Shown here in pieces: positions 24,919-31,910 of a DNA stretch of 64,000 nt. Made by a program: the position numbers and the translations under genes. Source of the stretch: Microbacterium sp. W4I4 (GTDB lineage: Bacteria; Actinomycetota; Actinomycetes; Actinomycetales; Microbacteriaceae); the NCBI RefSeq assembly GCF_030816235.1, contig NZ_JAUSXT010000001.1:1798001-1862000 (forward strand). Reading direction: 5' to 3'. The notes below the pieces were generated by a model. The model saw only the letters and a program-made list of their open reading frames with translations. It had not been told where the DNA came from and searched no databases. The first letter of the stretch is position 1; each line of letters starts with the position of its first letter.

Positions 24919-26232
24919 ATGGGACACAACAGTCGCGAAGATTACGAGATCCTCGACGTGGACTCCGTCGCCGACTACCTGCGCAGCCGACCAGCACTCG
25001 CCGAGCGCATCGATGCCGACCAACTCGAGGACATCGCCGAGATCGGCGATGGAAACCTAAACCTGGTCTTCCTCACCCATGATCGGTCCGGACGCGGACT
25101 GTGCCTGAAGCAGGCCCTGCCGTATGTGCGGATGACCGGTGACAGCTGGCCGATGACGCCCGAACGCGCACGATTCGAGGTCGACTCGCTGCGTCTGCAT
25201 GGGAAACTCGCGCCGTCCACCGTGTGCGAGGTCGTCGATTACGACGCGGACCGGTACCTGATCGCCCTGGAAGATCTGAGCGATCACACAGTATGGCGCG
25301 CTGCGCTCAACAACGGGATCATTCATCAAGGGGCCGCCAAGGCGGTGGGTCAGTACATCGCGGCCGTCGCATTCGGGACCTCCGCTCTGGGAATGGACCG
25401 ACATGTCCTCGCCGCCGTGCAGGCGAGGTCTCTGAACCCCGAGTTGTGCCAGATCACCGAGGACTTGGTGTTCACCGAGCCGTCGGTCGACAGCGGCAGA
25501 AATGGAACGATCCCCGCCAACCACGCGGATCTGCGCGAGCTCGCCGCTGACGAGGAGTTCGTCTCAGCGATGGGCCGCGCGAAGTGGAAGTTTATGACGC
25601 AGGCGGAAGCGCTGATTCACGGCGACCTGCACACCGGCTCGGTCATGGTGCGAAGTGCCAAGGGCTCCACGACCGACGACAGCGTCAAGGTCTTCGACTC
25701 CGAGTTCGCGTTCTACGGCCCCGTCGGCTTCGATCACGGGCTTCTCTGGGCGAATTTCGTCTTCGCCGCCGCTCGAAGCGTCGCTCTCGGTGAGGACGCT
25801 CGGGCCGATCAGATCCTGTCGTTCGTCGGCGAGTCCTGGCATGCCTTCGAGAACGAGATGCGCGCCCTCTGGCCCGGACGAATCGATCCCCGGGTCTGGC
25901 GCGAGTGCTTTCTGGAAGAGCGCATCGTCACGTGGCAAGAGGATTCCTGGCTGTTCGCGGCCGGCGAGATGTCCCGTCGCGTCGTCGGGGCGGCGAAGAC
26001 CTCCGACATCGAGTCTCTTCCCGAGGATCTTCGAGAGGGCGCTGTCCGCGGCGTTCTCAACGCGACCCGACAGGTGGTTCGTGTCTACCGGCAGAACAGC
26101 ACGCCGGAATCCTTCACGAAGATCGTCGGCGATGCGCTTCGCGAGGCGCGCACGACGACTCAGCGTGGCGAGGATGTCGAGCCCGCCGCGGTGCAGGACA
26201 CATCTGCATCAATCGCCGGCCTTCATTCATGA
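24919..26232 (+). CDS. mtnK: S-methyl-5-thioribose kinase (MtnK/DrdK type)
   Basis: A 437-residue kinase of the APH-like fold in the MtnK family, phosphorylating 5-methylthioribose or 5-deoxyribose at C1. Characteristic blocks are IGDGNLNLVFLTHD near the N-terminus, LKQALPYVR (ATP-site lysine), the catalytic loop HGDLHTGSV and the metal-binding DSEFAFYGPVGFD. EERIVTWQEDSW follows. Length is close to known MtnK proteins. ATG at 24919 follows AGAGAGG. It is divergent from gntR-mtnA and overlaps the following oxidoreductase gene. The lack of other methionine salvage genes points to sugar disposal rather than methionine recovery. Confidence 0.87.
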   Translation: MGHNSREDYEILDVDSVADYLRSRPALAERIDADQLEDIAEIGDGNLNLVFLTHDRSGRGLCLKQALPYVRMTGDSWPMTPERARFEVDSLRLHGKLAPSTVCEVVDYDADRYLIALEDLSDHTVWRAALNNGIIHQGAAKAVGQYIAAVAFGTSALGMDRHVLAAVQARSLNPELCQITEDLVFTEPSVDSGRNGTIPANHADLRELAADEEFVSAMGRAKWKFMTQAEALIHGDLHTGSVMVRSAKGSTTDDSVKVFDSEFAFYGPVGFDHGLLWANFVFAAARSVALGEDARADQILSFVGESWHAFENEMRALWPGRIDPRVWRECFLEERIVTWQEDSWLFAAGEMSRRVVGAAKTSDIESLPEDLREGAVRGVLNATRQVVRVYRQNSTPESFTKIVGDALREARTTTQRGEDVEPAAVQDTSASIAGLHS

Positions 26233-27266
26233 TGACGTCCGCGAACGTTGTACCGGTGTTCATGGGCTCCGGTCTCATCGCTCACAGTCATGCCCGAGCC
26301 CTCGTCGAACTGGGCCACCGCCCCGCCGTCGTCTGGAGTCCCCGCGCCGATAGCCGGGACCGATTCGCCAGAGCATGGGGCGCCGTCTCCGCACCGTCGA
26401 TCGAGGCGGCGATGGACACGGCAGGAGCAACGCACGTGCACATCTGCACGACACCGATGAACCATAATGAACCCATTCGAGCTGCGGCGGCGCGCGCACT
26501 GACCATCGTCAGCGAGAAGCCCCTCGCCCCTACCGGGGCTCTTGCGCAGGACGCCTTCGATGCCGTGCAGGGTACCCCGACAGAGGCATGGTTGAACTTT
26601 AACCGCCGAATGGATGAGGGCATCCAGCTTCTGAGGTCGATCATGGCTAAGGGCACAATCGGCACAGCCGTCTCGGTCAACGGCCACTATCGCCAACAGT
26701 GGAACGCCACCCCGACCGGGCTGGATTGGAGACTTGATCCGAAGCAAGTCGGTCCGTCGCGCACAATCACCGAGATCGGCTCTCACTGGCTTGACCTGGC
26801 CGCGTTCGTGCTGGGCGCACGCATCACGGCCGCATCGGGCGTGCTCGGCTATGGTGGGCCGCGGGAGTATGTCACCGACACGGATCGTGGAATGGTGAAT
26901 CCGCCCAACGATGACTTCTTCGCCAGCCTGCTGACGTTCGAATCCGGTGCCGTGGGGCAGGTGTACGGCACTCAACTCGCTCACGGAGCGTTCGACGAGA
27001 TTGAACTGCGGATCGACGCGACGCGCGGCAGTGCCGTCTGGTCATCCGAGCATCCCAACCTGCTGAGATTCGGCAACAAGACGGAGGGGATGCGGACGGT
27101 AGGCATCGACTCGCCGACACGGTCGCTCAGCGCGAGCATCTCCGCGATCTATCAGGGAACGGCGCCCGAGCAGGGTGTCGCCACATTCTTGGATGGTGTG
27201 AACAATGCTCGGGCCATCGATGCTGTCCTGGCATCCGCGCGCACGAGGGCGTGGGTGGACGTATGA
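26229..27266 (+). CDS. Gfo/Idh/MocA-family oxidoreductase in the mtnK operon
   Basis: A 345-residue NAD(P)-dependent sugar dehydrogenase-like protein. The nucleotide-binding strand reads VVPVFMGSGLIAHSHARAL, a variant of the usual GxGxxG. EKPLAP is the typical EKP motif, and EIGSHWLDLAAFVLG carries the active-site histidine. ATG overlaps the mtnK stop (ATGATGA), so the two are coupled. It may be an alternative enzyme for oxidising the 5-deoxypentose or its phosphate; the exact reaction is unknown. The unusual GSGLIAH loop deserves note. Confidence 0.78.
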   Translation: MMTSANVVPVFMGSGLIAHSHARALVELGHRPAVVWSPRADSRDRFARAWGAVSAPSIEAAMDTAGATHVHICTTPMNHNEPIRAAAARALTIVSEKPLAPTGALAQDAFDAVQGTPTEAWLNFNRRMDEGIQLLRSIMAKGTIGTAVSVNGHYRQQWNATPTGLDWRLDPKQVGPSRTITEIGSHWLDLAAFVLGARITAASGVLGYGGPREYVTDTDRGMVNPPNDDFFASLLTFESGAVGQVYGTQLAHGAFDEIELRIDATRGSAVWSSEHPNLLRFGNKTEGMRTVGIDSPTRSLSASISAIYQGTAPEQGVATFLDGVNNARAIDAVLASARTRAWVDV

Positions 27267-27533
27267 CGCGGTCATTTTGATTGCACTCGGCCATCAGGTT
27301 GGTAGCAGATGACTAATGGGTGGTCGTTCTCCGAGTCTGCTGTGGCAACGGACGCGTCCGGGAGAAGCTTGGCTCTCCGCGCCGCGCGCCGAGCTGTCGA
27401 GAGCGCGTGGTATGACCTCAAGATGAGGCAATCATCGGGAGTCCAAGCGTGAACAAGTTTGAGCAGGTGATGAGTCGAACATTTTGGGCTGCCGGGCCGC
27501 CGACACCCGGCTTCGACGCGTGGTCTACGCCGC

Positions 27534-28031
27534 ATGCGGGAAAGGCAGCCGGCGGAGTTCGTCACTCCAACGGAGAATGAGCAGAGTATGCGGCACGTGA
27601 GTGCACCGATCGTGGCTGCCGCGGATAGCCCGTTGGTCGGGCGGGTGTCCGTGCTCGATGCCGAACGGTCAGAGTCTGGGATGCTGAGCGGAGCATCCGT
27701 CGCGCTGAGCACTGCACGGTCAGAGGCGATGAGCGCTCTCGACGTGACCCAGTGGTTGAGCGAACTGCGACACACCACCGAGTACGCATGCTCTCTGCGA
27801 ACCGTCCCCGCCCCCGCTATTAACTCCCTCATCGAGCTGCATGAGATGGCGATCCGACGCGTCGTGCCGGAGCTGCCCGTGCCGCCGGGTTCTGAGGTCG
27901 TGAGGATCCAGCAGCAGAAGTTGGCAGCAGATCTCGCTGCTCTCAAGCGCCTGCAGGTGCAGCCAGAGGTCGTCGATGTGGCCGCCCCTACTGTCACACC
28001 CGCGGAGTCGGGTCCTTCGATCTCCCGGTGA
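27534..28031 (+). pseudogene. Zeta-toxin-like gene fragment
   Basis: An open frame of 165 codons matching the C-terminal half of the zeta-like protein at 1030-2028 (from RQPAEFVTP to ESGPSISR). The P-loop, HPRY and EGEFRTP blocks are absent, so no kinase activity is possible. The frame stays open, probably because the duplication is moderately recent. An eight-residue stretch (QQGVSVFD in copy 1) is missing. Confidence 0.8.
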
Positions 28032-28139
28032 GTCGATCGCGCATTCTGGCGCCGTCCGGATAGCTGCCGATCCTTAGTGGGCGGGGGCTGGGCAGTGCCG
28101 CGTCGTGGAATACCGGACTGAGCGCCAGCGAGGGAGGAT

Positions 28140-28200
28140 ATGCCGCGAAAGCGCGGAACGGACCAGCACTCGGTCCACTATCCTCTTGCAGCCGGCGGTG
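28140..28200 (+). pseudogene. 5' remnant of a gene downstream of zeta (copy 2)
   Basis: Same start as the remnant at 2138 (MPRKRGTDQHSVHYPLAAGG, preceded by GGGAGG). The frame stays open far beyond 28200, but that extension runs antisense to the glutaredoxin-like and partition genes and is not coding. Only the first 20 codons are shared between the copies. Confidence 0.45.
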
Positions 28201-28226
28201 CCGTCAACACGGGCATCCCACTCCGG

Positions 28227-28481
28227 TCAACCGAGTCCGAGACCAGCCGCGATCCCGTCTATGAGGTCTGGTCGGAACCCGGACCACCGTGCAAACCCGA
28301 CTTCGACGATCGGCGCTTCGCGGTAGCCGAGCTCGTCGACGAGGAAGGCACGTACGGCAGCGTTGTGTTCGGCCTGGATGTCGACCAGGTCGTATCGGAT
28401 GCGGAGCGCGTCGAGGCGCTGGCAGGTGAGTCGGCAGCGTTGGCAGGACGGCCCGGTCGAGTACACCGTGACACGCGTCAT
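28227..28481 (-). CDS. Glutaredoxin/NrdH-like redox protein
   Basis: An 84-residue glutaredoxin-fold protein. It opens with MTRVTVYSTGPSCQRCRLT, in which CQRC is the redox-active CxxC. It continues with YREAPIVEVG (cis-proline region replaced by APIV) and GFRPDLIDGI, the typical GFRPD end of NrdH/actinobacterial glutaredoxins. Its ATG overlaps the stop of the partition-partner gene, so it is part of the parA operon. Its role there is unknown; similar small redoxins are common in actinobacterial mobile elements. Confidence 0.78.
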   Translation of the reverse strand: MTRVTVYSTGPSCQRCRLTCQRLDALRIRYDLVDIQAEHNAAVRAFLVDELGYREAPIVEVGFARWSGFRPDLIDGIAAGLGLG

Positions 28482-28984
28482 GACTTCGTCCCCCATCCGC
28501 TAGCCGGGACCGCCGCGTCGCCGGAGTGCGAGTCTCCGCGCGTTCGTGACTCCGACGCCTCGGCACATCCGATGTCCCGAACATCCGCAGTCCGCGACAC
28601 CGCAACTCCCCCACTTCGGGAGCGCGCGCCTTCCAGACTCTGTGAGTCTGCGGCTTTCAAACTTCGGAAGTCTGGAACTCCGGAAGCCACAGAGCGTCGG
28701 AGTTCCACCTCGTCCGATCCGCGCAGCTCGCCCTGGTGGGCGAGGAGGAGGTCGATGGCGACGCGGATGAGGGTGTTCTCGGTGATGCGCTCACGACGCG
28801 AGACCCGACGGCGCATCAGCGAGCGGGCGAGATTCGTCAGCTGCGCGTACTGGTCCTCACGAACCCGGGTCTCCTTCCTGGTGAGCTGCGCGAACTTCGC
28901 GACCGGCTCCGCCGCGCCGTCCTGTTGGCGCGCGAGGCGCACCCGGGTCTTCTCCAGTCGCTCGCCGAGATTGACGTGCCCCAT
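28478..28984 (-). CDS. Putative ParB-like partition partner / centromere-binding protein
   Basis: A 168-residue basic protein directly after parA (3-base gap). The middle (about 45-90: REDQYAQLTNLARSLMRRR, then ITENTLIRVAIDLLLAHQGE) looks like a ribbon-helix-helix or short DNA-binding segment as in small ParA partners. The C-terminal 70 residues are a low-complexity Ser/Arg/Ala/Asp tail encoded by DNA rich in inverted repeats. Gene order parA-partner is the normal partition cassette. DNA binding is predicted, not shown. Confidence 0.65.
   Translation of the reverse strand: MGHVNLGERLEKTRVRLARQQDGAAEPVAKFAQLTRKETRVREDQYAQLTNLARSLMRRRVSRRERITENTLIRVAIDLLLAHQGELRGSDEVELRRSVASGVPDFRSLKAADSQSLEGARSRSGGVAVSRTADVRDIGCAEASESRTRGDSHSGDAAVPASGWGTKS
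28631..28706. repeat. Overlapping inverted repeats inside the partition partner gene
   Basis: Three perfect inverted repeats interlock here: TTCCAGACT/AGTCTGGAA (28631-28639, 28669-28677), AGACTC/GAGTCT (28635-28640, 28644-28649) and GGAACTCCG/CGGAGTTCC (28674-28682, 28698-28706). Shorter similar words (CTCCG, CTTCGGGAG) lie to the left as far as 28530. The block falls in the low-complexity coding tail and could be a centromere-like site. Confidence 0.55.
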
Positions 28985-28987
28985 GAT

Positions 28988-29656
28988 TCACCACGCTCCC
29001 TGCAACTGGGGGCTCAGCTGCTCGATCATCTCTAGGCCGAGTCGGGTGACGTCCCAGATCGCGCCCTGCGTGGTCCGGTTGTCCCGGACCGTCGTGACGA
29101 GGCTTCCCAGCACCGGAGCGTCAGCCTGCGCCTTGTACTGACGCAGGTAGGCGTCCAGGCGTGGAATACCGAGGGTGACGTCGAGGAGTTCCTTCCACGT
29201 GTCCAACTGCCCATGAACCCGCGGGTCAATCCGATTCAACAGAACCGCGAAACGGATGCCGCGCGGTTCGATCAACCGTTGAATCGTCCGCATTGTGGGC
29301 TCGACCGCGAGCGGCTCGGGCGCCAGGGGGACGATCACGAAGTCCGAGGCGTCGACGACCGTTTCCAGGGTGCGGGTATCCTCCAGGCTCCCTGGAGTGT
29401 CCACGATCACGAAGTCGTACTCGCCGGCGAGATGCGACAGGCGGGACAGGACCGACGGATGCTGACGTCCGGCGAAATCGAACGGCATGTGCTTGTCGGC
29501 GTTCTCCGCCCACCACACCGTGGACTGCTGCGGATCGACATCCACCACGAGCACACGATGCCGGCGCGACAACGCCGCCGCGAGCTGCATCGTGACCGTC
29601 GTCTTGCCCATCCCGCCTTTCTGGTTCGCGAGCGAAATGATCTTCAACTCAGACAT
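28988..29656 (-). CDS. parA: ParA-family partition ATPase
   Basis: A 222-residue ParA ATPase of the small, plasmid-type class without an N-terminal DNA-binding domain. The deviant Walker A is KGGMGKTT (residues about 12-19), followed by VVDVDPQQST (switch/Walker A'), and Walker B is FVIVDTPG. The start MSELKIISLANQKGG at 29656 was chosen because family members begin about ten residues before KGG; AAGG lies nine bases upstream. It would segregate or stabilise the circular form of the element. Partner gene and glutaredoxin follow in the same operon. Confidence 0.87.
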   Translation of the reverse strand: MSELKIISLANQKGGMGKTTVTMQLAAALSRRHRVLVVDVDPQQSTVWWAENADKHMPFDFAGRQHPSVLSRLSHLAGEYDFVIVDTPGSLEDTRTLETVVDASDFVIVPLAPEPLAVEPTMRTIQRLIEPRGIRFAVLLNRIDPRVHGQLDTWKELLDVTLGIPRLDAYLRQYKAQADAPVLGSLVTTVRDNRTTQGAIWDVTRLGLEMIEQLSPQLQGAW

Positions 29657-29782
29657 CAGCATCACCCTTCTTGCGTATTTAAACTGGGTATTGACACAAG
29701 TAAACGTCTTAGTCGTACACTTGGCAAGAAGGATCTGCGAATCTCCAGTGCGGTAAGGCAAACTAAGGGGGTGAAGGTCGAC

Positions 29783-30361
29783 GTGAACAATCTCGACGGC
29801 AAGACGATGACGTGGCACTCAGCCACGCAGCCCGTCGGGTCCGCGCTGCGCATAGCCCCCGCATTCGTAGCCTCCACCACCGATGAAGACACCGGTGTGG
29901 AGACCACAATCGAGGCGCACTATAACGCCAACGAGGGCCGCTACATCGTCACCGCGATCATCAACCGGGCAGTCCGGGACGACTTCGATCAGCAAGCACT
30001 GCGGCGAACGGCATCCGTCGCGATCCTGCAGGCTGCCATTCCTCACTGCATTGCTGTGCGGCTCACGGACGAGCCGGGTGACACGTGGACGTCCATTGCG
30101 GACCTCACCTCCGCGGAGGGTCGGATCATCCCGTCGTGGATGGCGGCTGCCGCGGTGAAACGCGGGATGAAAGACGAGCGGATGGAAGTCATCGAGATCC
30201 TCTACGGCGCAGCCGCACTCTCCGGCACACCACCCGTCCGTGCCGTGCAGGTCGAACTCGACATCCCCCACCGCACCGCCTCTGACTGGATCAAGAAGGC
30301 CCGCGACGCGGGACGCCTGGAGGGCATGACGTACAACGTCGGCCGCCAGGCAGATGGCTAA
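29783..30361 (+). CDS. Island protein of unknown function with C-terminal HTH-like segment
   Basis: A 192-residue protein I do not recognise. The N-terminal two-thirds (TTIEAHYNANEGRYIVTAII and following, RRTASVAILQAAIPHCIAVRL) look like a globular alpha/beta domain. The C-terminus (VRAVQVELDIPHRTASDWIKKARDAG) has the spacing of a helix-turn-helix. The GTG at 29783 is about 11 bases after AGGGGG; GTG 29771 and ATG 29807 are alternatives. It leads an operon with the excisionase-like gene and integrase, divergent from parA, and could be a regulator of excision. Confidence 0.6.
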   Translation: MNNLDGKTMTWHSATQPVGSALRIAPAFVASTTDEDTGVETTIEAHYNANEGRYIVTAIINRAVRDDFDQQALRRTASVAILQAAIPHCIAVRLTDEPGDTWTSIADLTSAEGRIIPSWMAAAAVKRGMKDERMEVIEILYGAAALSGTPPVRAVQVELDIPHRTASDWIKKARDAGRLEGMTYNVGRQADG

Positions 30362-30578
30362 CCCACAACTCACCGACACAGAACTCACGCCGGCCGCTGC
30401 CCTCACCCCGCTGTTCTACTCTGAAGAGGAAGCAGCGCTGCTCCTCGGCATACACCGCACGACCCTGCGCCACCTCGCCGTCGACGGCAAAGCACCCGTC
30501 CCGCCCGTGCACATCACCGAGCACAAGCGCATTTACCGACGCATCGACGTCGAACGCCTCGCGGGGGTGGCGACGTGA
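30354..30578 (+). CDS. Excisionase-like HTH protein
   Basis: A 74-residue protein with a MerR/Xis-type helix-turn-helix: YSEEEAALLLGIHRTTLRHL, followed by the wing PPVHITEHKRIYRRIDVERL. It overlaps both neighbours: its ATG lies 8 bases inside the upstream gene and its stop overlaps the GTG of the integrase (GTGA). Size, fold and position immediately before the integrase fit a recombination directionality factor. Confidence 0.78.
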   Translation: MANPQLTDTELTPAAALTPLFYSEEEAALLLGIHRTTLRHLAVDGKAPVPPVHITEHKRIYRRIDVERLAGVAT

Positions 30579-31726
30579 GCGTCGAGACGCGAAAGACGAG
30601 CGCGGGCAAGACGAGATACCTCGCCCGCGTCAAGGTCGGGAATGTCCAGGTTGCCACCAAGACGTTCCACCGGAAGAGCGATGCCGAGGCATGGGAGCGA
30701 GAGCAGAAGCACCTGCTGACCACTGGTCGCCCCCTTCCTCCGACCAAGTCGATCAGTCTGGGTGAACTGGTGGTGATGTTCCAGCGCGCACGAGAAAGCG
30801 GGAACCCGCACACCATAGACACGGACAATCACAACCTTGCCGCGCTGTCGAAGCGACTCCTTGTCCGACCCCTGTCGTCGATCCAGTCCGATGACGTCCG
30901 TGAGCATCTGATCGCCGAGTTGCAATCCGGGAAGGCTCCGGCAACCGTCGCGCGGGCACGGACGACACTCAGCGCCCTGTTCACGTACGCGGCCGAGCAC
31001 GATCTGCTTCGCCAGCCGCATCCAGTCAGAACAATGAGGAAGATCCCCGAGCTCGGCATGGCGGCGCAGCGAACACTCAGCCTCAGCGAGATCCCCACTG
31101 CTCAACAGGTCACCGTGACTCTGGCGGCGCTCCGGGAACGGCGCTCCGACATTGCCGACGTGTTCGAGTTCATGTCCCTGACCGGGATCCGGTGGGGCGA
31201 GGCGCGAGCCGCGCGCGTGAGTTGGCTAAGCAAGCATGGACTGGAACAGCTCGACGTGGGACGTTCACACTCAGATGGATACTCGGAAAAGAGCCCCAAG
31301 TCCTGGCGTGGCACGAGATCGATACCGCTTTCGCCTCGCGCGGTAGAGATCTTCCGCGCCCACGCCGCCGGAAAATCATCCGGCAGCTACGTCTTCACCA
31401 ACCGGCTCGGAGGACAGTTGTCCGCGAACCTTGTTCGCAAGTTCCCGCTCGGGTTCCGTCGACACGCGCTTCGACACTTCGCAGCATCGACGTGGTTGAG
31501 ATTGGGCACGCCAGTCAACGAGGTGGCCGAGTATCTCGGAGATGAGGCCCGGACGGTTCTTACGACGTACGCGCACATCCTGGGCGAAGGCCAACGCCGG
31601 GATTTCGTCAACAGATTGGCCAATGCAGAGAGCAGATCTCAGAATCGCGTACACTCCACGTACACTTGGAGCCCAGATTCGTCCCAAGCGAGCGATCTGA
31701 GCGATCGGCCGGGCTTCGGAATCTAG
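30575..31726 (+). CDS. int: Tyrosine recombinase (phage/ICE-type integrase)
   Basis: A 383-residue site-specific recombinase. An N-terminal arm-binding segment (SAGKTRYLARVKVGNVQVATKTF, split) and a SAM-like core-binding domain (about 65-170) precede the catalytic domain. Catalytic residues are Arg in LTGIRWGEA, the HALRH box (His-x-x-Arg) and the nucleophile in TTYAHI, preceded by YLGDEA. Nothing essential appears missing. It ends 20 bases from the 3' end of tRNA-Ser, the expected attachment site. The last 40 residues (STYTWSPDSSQASDLSDRPG) form a hydrophilic tail. Confidence 0.9.
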   Translation: MSVETRKTSAGKTRYLARVKVGNVQVATKTFHRKSDAEAWEREQKHLLTTGRPLPPTKSISLGELVVMFQRARESGNPHTIDTDNHNLAALSKRLLVRPLSSIQSDDVREHLIAELQSGKAPATVARARTTLSALFTYAAEHDLLRQPHPVRTMRKIPELGMAAQRTLSLSEIPTAQQVTVTLAALRERRSDIADVFEFMSLTGIRWGEARAARVSWLSKHGLEQLDVGRSHSDGYSEKSPKSWRGTRSIPLSPRAVEIFRAHAAGKSSGSYVFTNRLGGQLSANLVRKFPLGFRRHALRHFAASTWLRLGTPVNEVAEYLGDEARTVLTTYAHILGEGQRRDFVNRLANAESRSQNRVHSTYTWSPDSSQASDLSDRPGFGI

Positions 31727-31745
31727 CCCCTGACCAGGACTTTTA

Positions 31746-31837
31746 TGGCGGAGACGGAGGGATTTGAACCCTCGGTCCCCTTGCGAGGACTCCACCTTAG
31801 CAGGGTGGTGCACTAGGCCGAACTATGCGACGTCTCC
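31746..31837 (-). tRNA. tRNA-Ser (anticodon GCT)
   Basis: A 92-base tRNA on the minus strand, from GGAGACG (5' acceptor) to CGTCTCC-GCCA (3'), with encoded CCA. It has a T-arm GGTTCAAATCC, an extended variable arm typical of serine tRNAs, and anticodon GCT (complement at 31799-31801) in CCTGCTAAGG. It reads AGC/AGU codons. Its 3' end faces the integrase gene and is the presumed attachment site of the island. Confidence 0.95.
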
Positions 31838-31910
31838 AGGCATCCGGCTCGAAAGAGCGTGGATGCGCGTTGTAATCATAACGGTTCCGCAGGGCAGTCA
31901 CGAATCGAGA

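Larger units (their letters stand above)
27519..28200 (+). repeat. Direct repeat, copy 2 (zeta gene fragment plus leader)
   Basis: Second copy of 1489-2198, same orientation, with a 24-base internal deletion and scattered substitutions. It starts abruptly inside the zeta coding sequence (at GACGCGTGGTCTACGCCGC) and ends after the first 20 codons of the truncated downstream gene. The 252 bases before it (27267-27518) hold nothing I can recognise. Confidence 0.85.
1..31745. mobile_element. Integrative genomic island, right-hand part (tRNA-Ser end)
   Basis: The block between the left edge and the 3' end of the tRNA-Ser gene carries an island gene set: tyrosine recombinase and excisionase-like gene abutting the tRNA, a ParA pair, a zeta-like toxin pair, AbiEi-like antitoxins and a large catabolic cargo. 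Integration into the 3' end of a tRNA with the integrase next to it is the usual arrangement for such elements. No second copy of the tRNA 3' sequence was found by eye, so the distal attachment site probably lies left of the window. The left limit is therefore unknown, and the island may be composite, because a 0.7-kb direct repeat brackets the cargo. Confidence 0.6.

Noticed and set aside
22739..26232. mtnA and mtnK as part of the classical methionine salvage pathway
   Set aside because: Dehydratase, enolase/phosphatase and dioxygenase genes (mtnB, mtnC or mtnW/X, mtnD) are absent from the cluster, while an aldolase/dehydrogenase and thiolase are present.
28201..29141. Continuation of the frame starting at 28140 to about 330 codons
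   Set aside because: It runs antisense to glutaredoxin, partition partner and parA genes, all with recognisable motifs, and shares nothing with the first repeat copy beyond codon 20.
29690..29735. TTGACA with TACACT as a promoter for the integrase operon
   Set aside because: The spacer is 19 bases and the -10 is poor. A promoter is expected in this divergent region but I cannot place it with confidence.
31746..31837. Possible second attachment-site copy within the window
   Set aside because: Searching by eye for the tRNA 3' segment (GGCGGAGACGGAGGG) found no second copy, so the other island boundary is placed outside the window.
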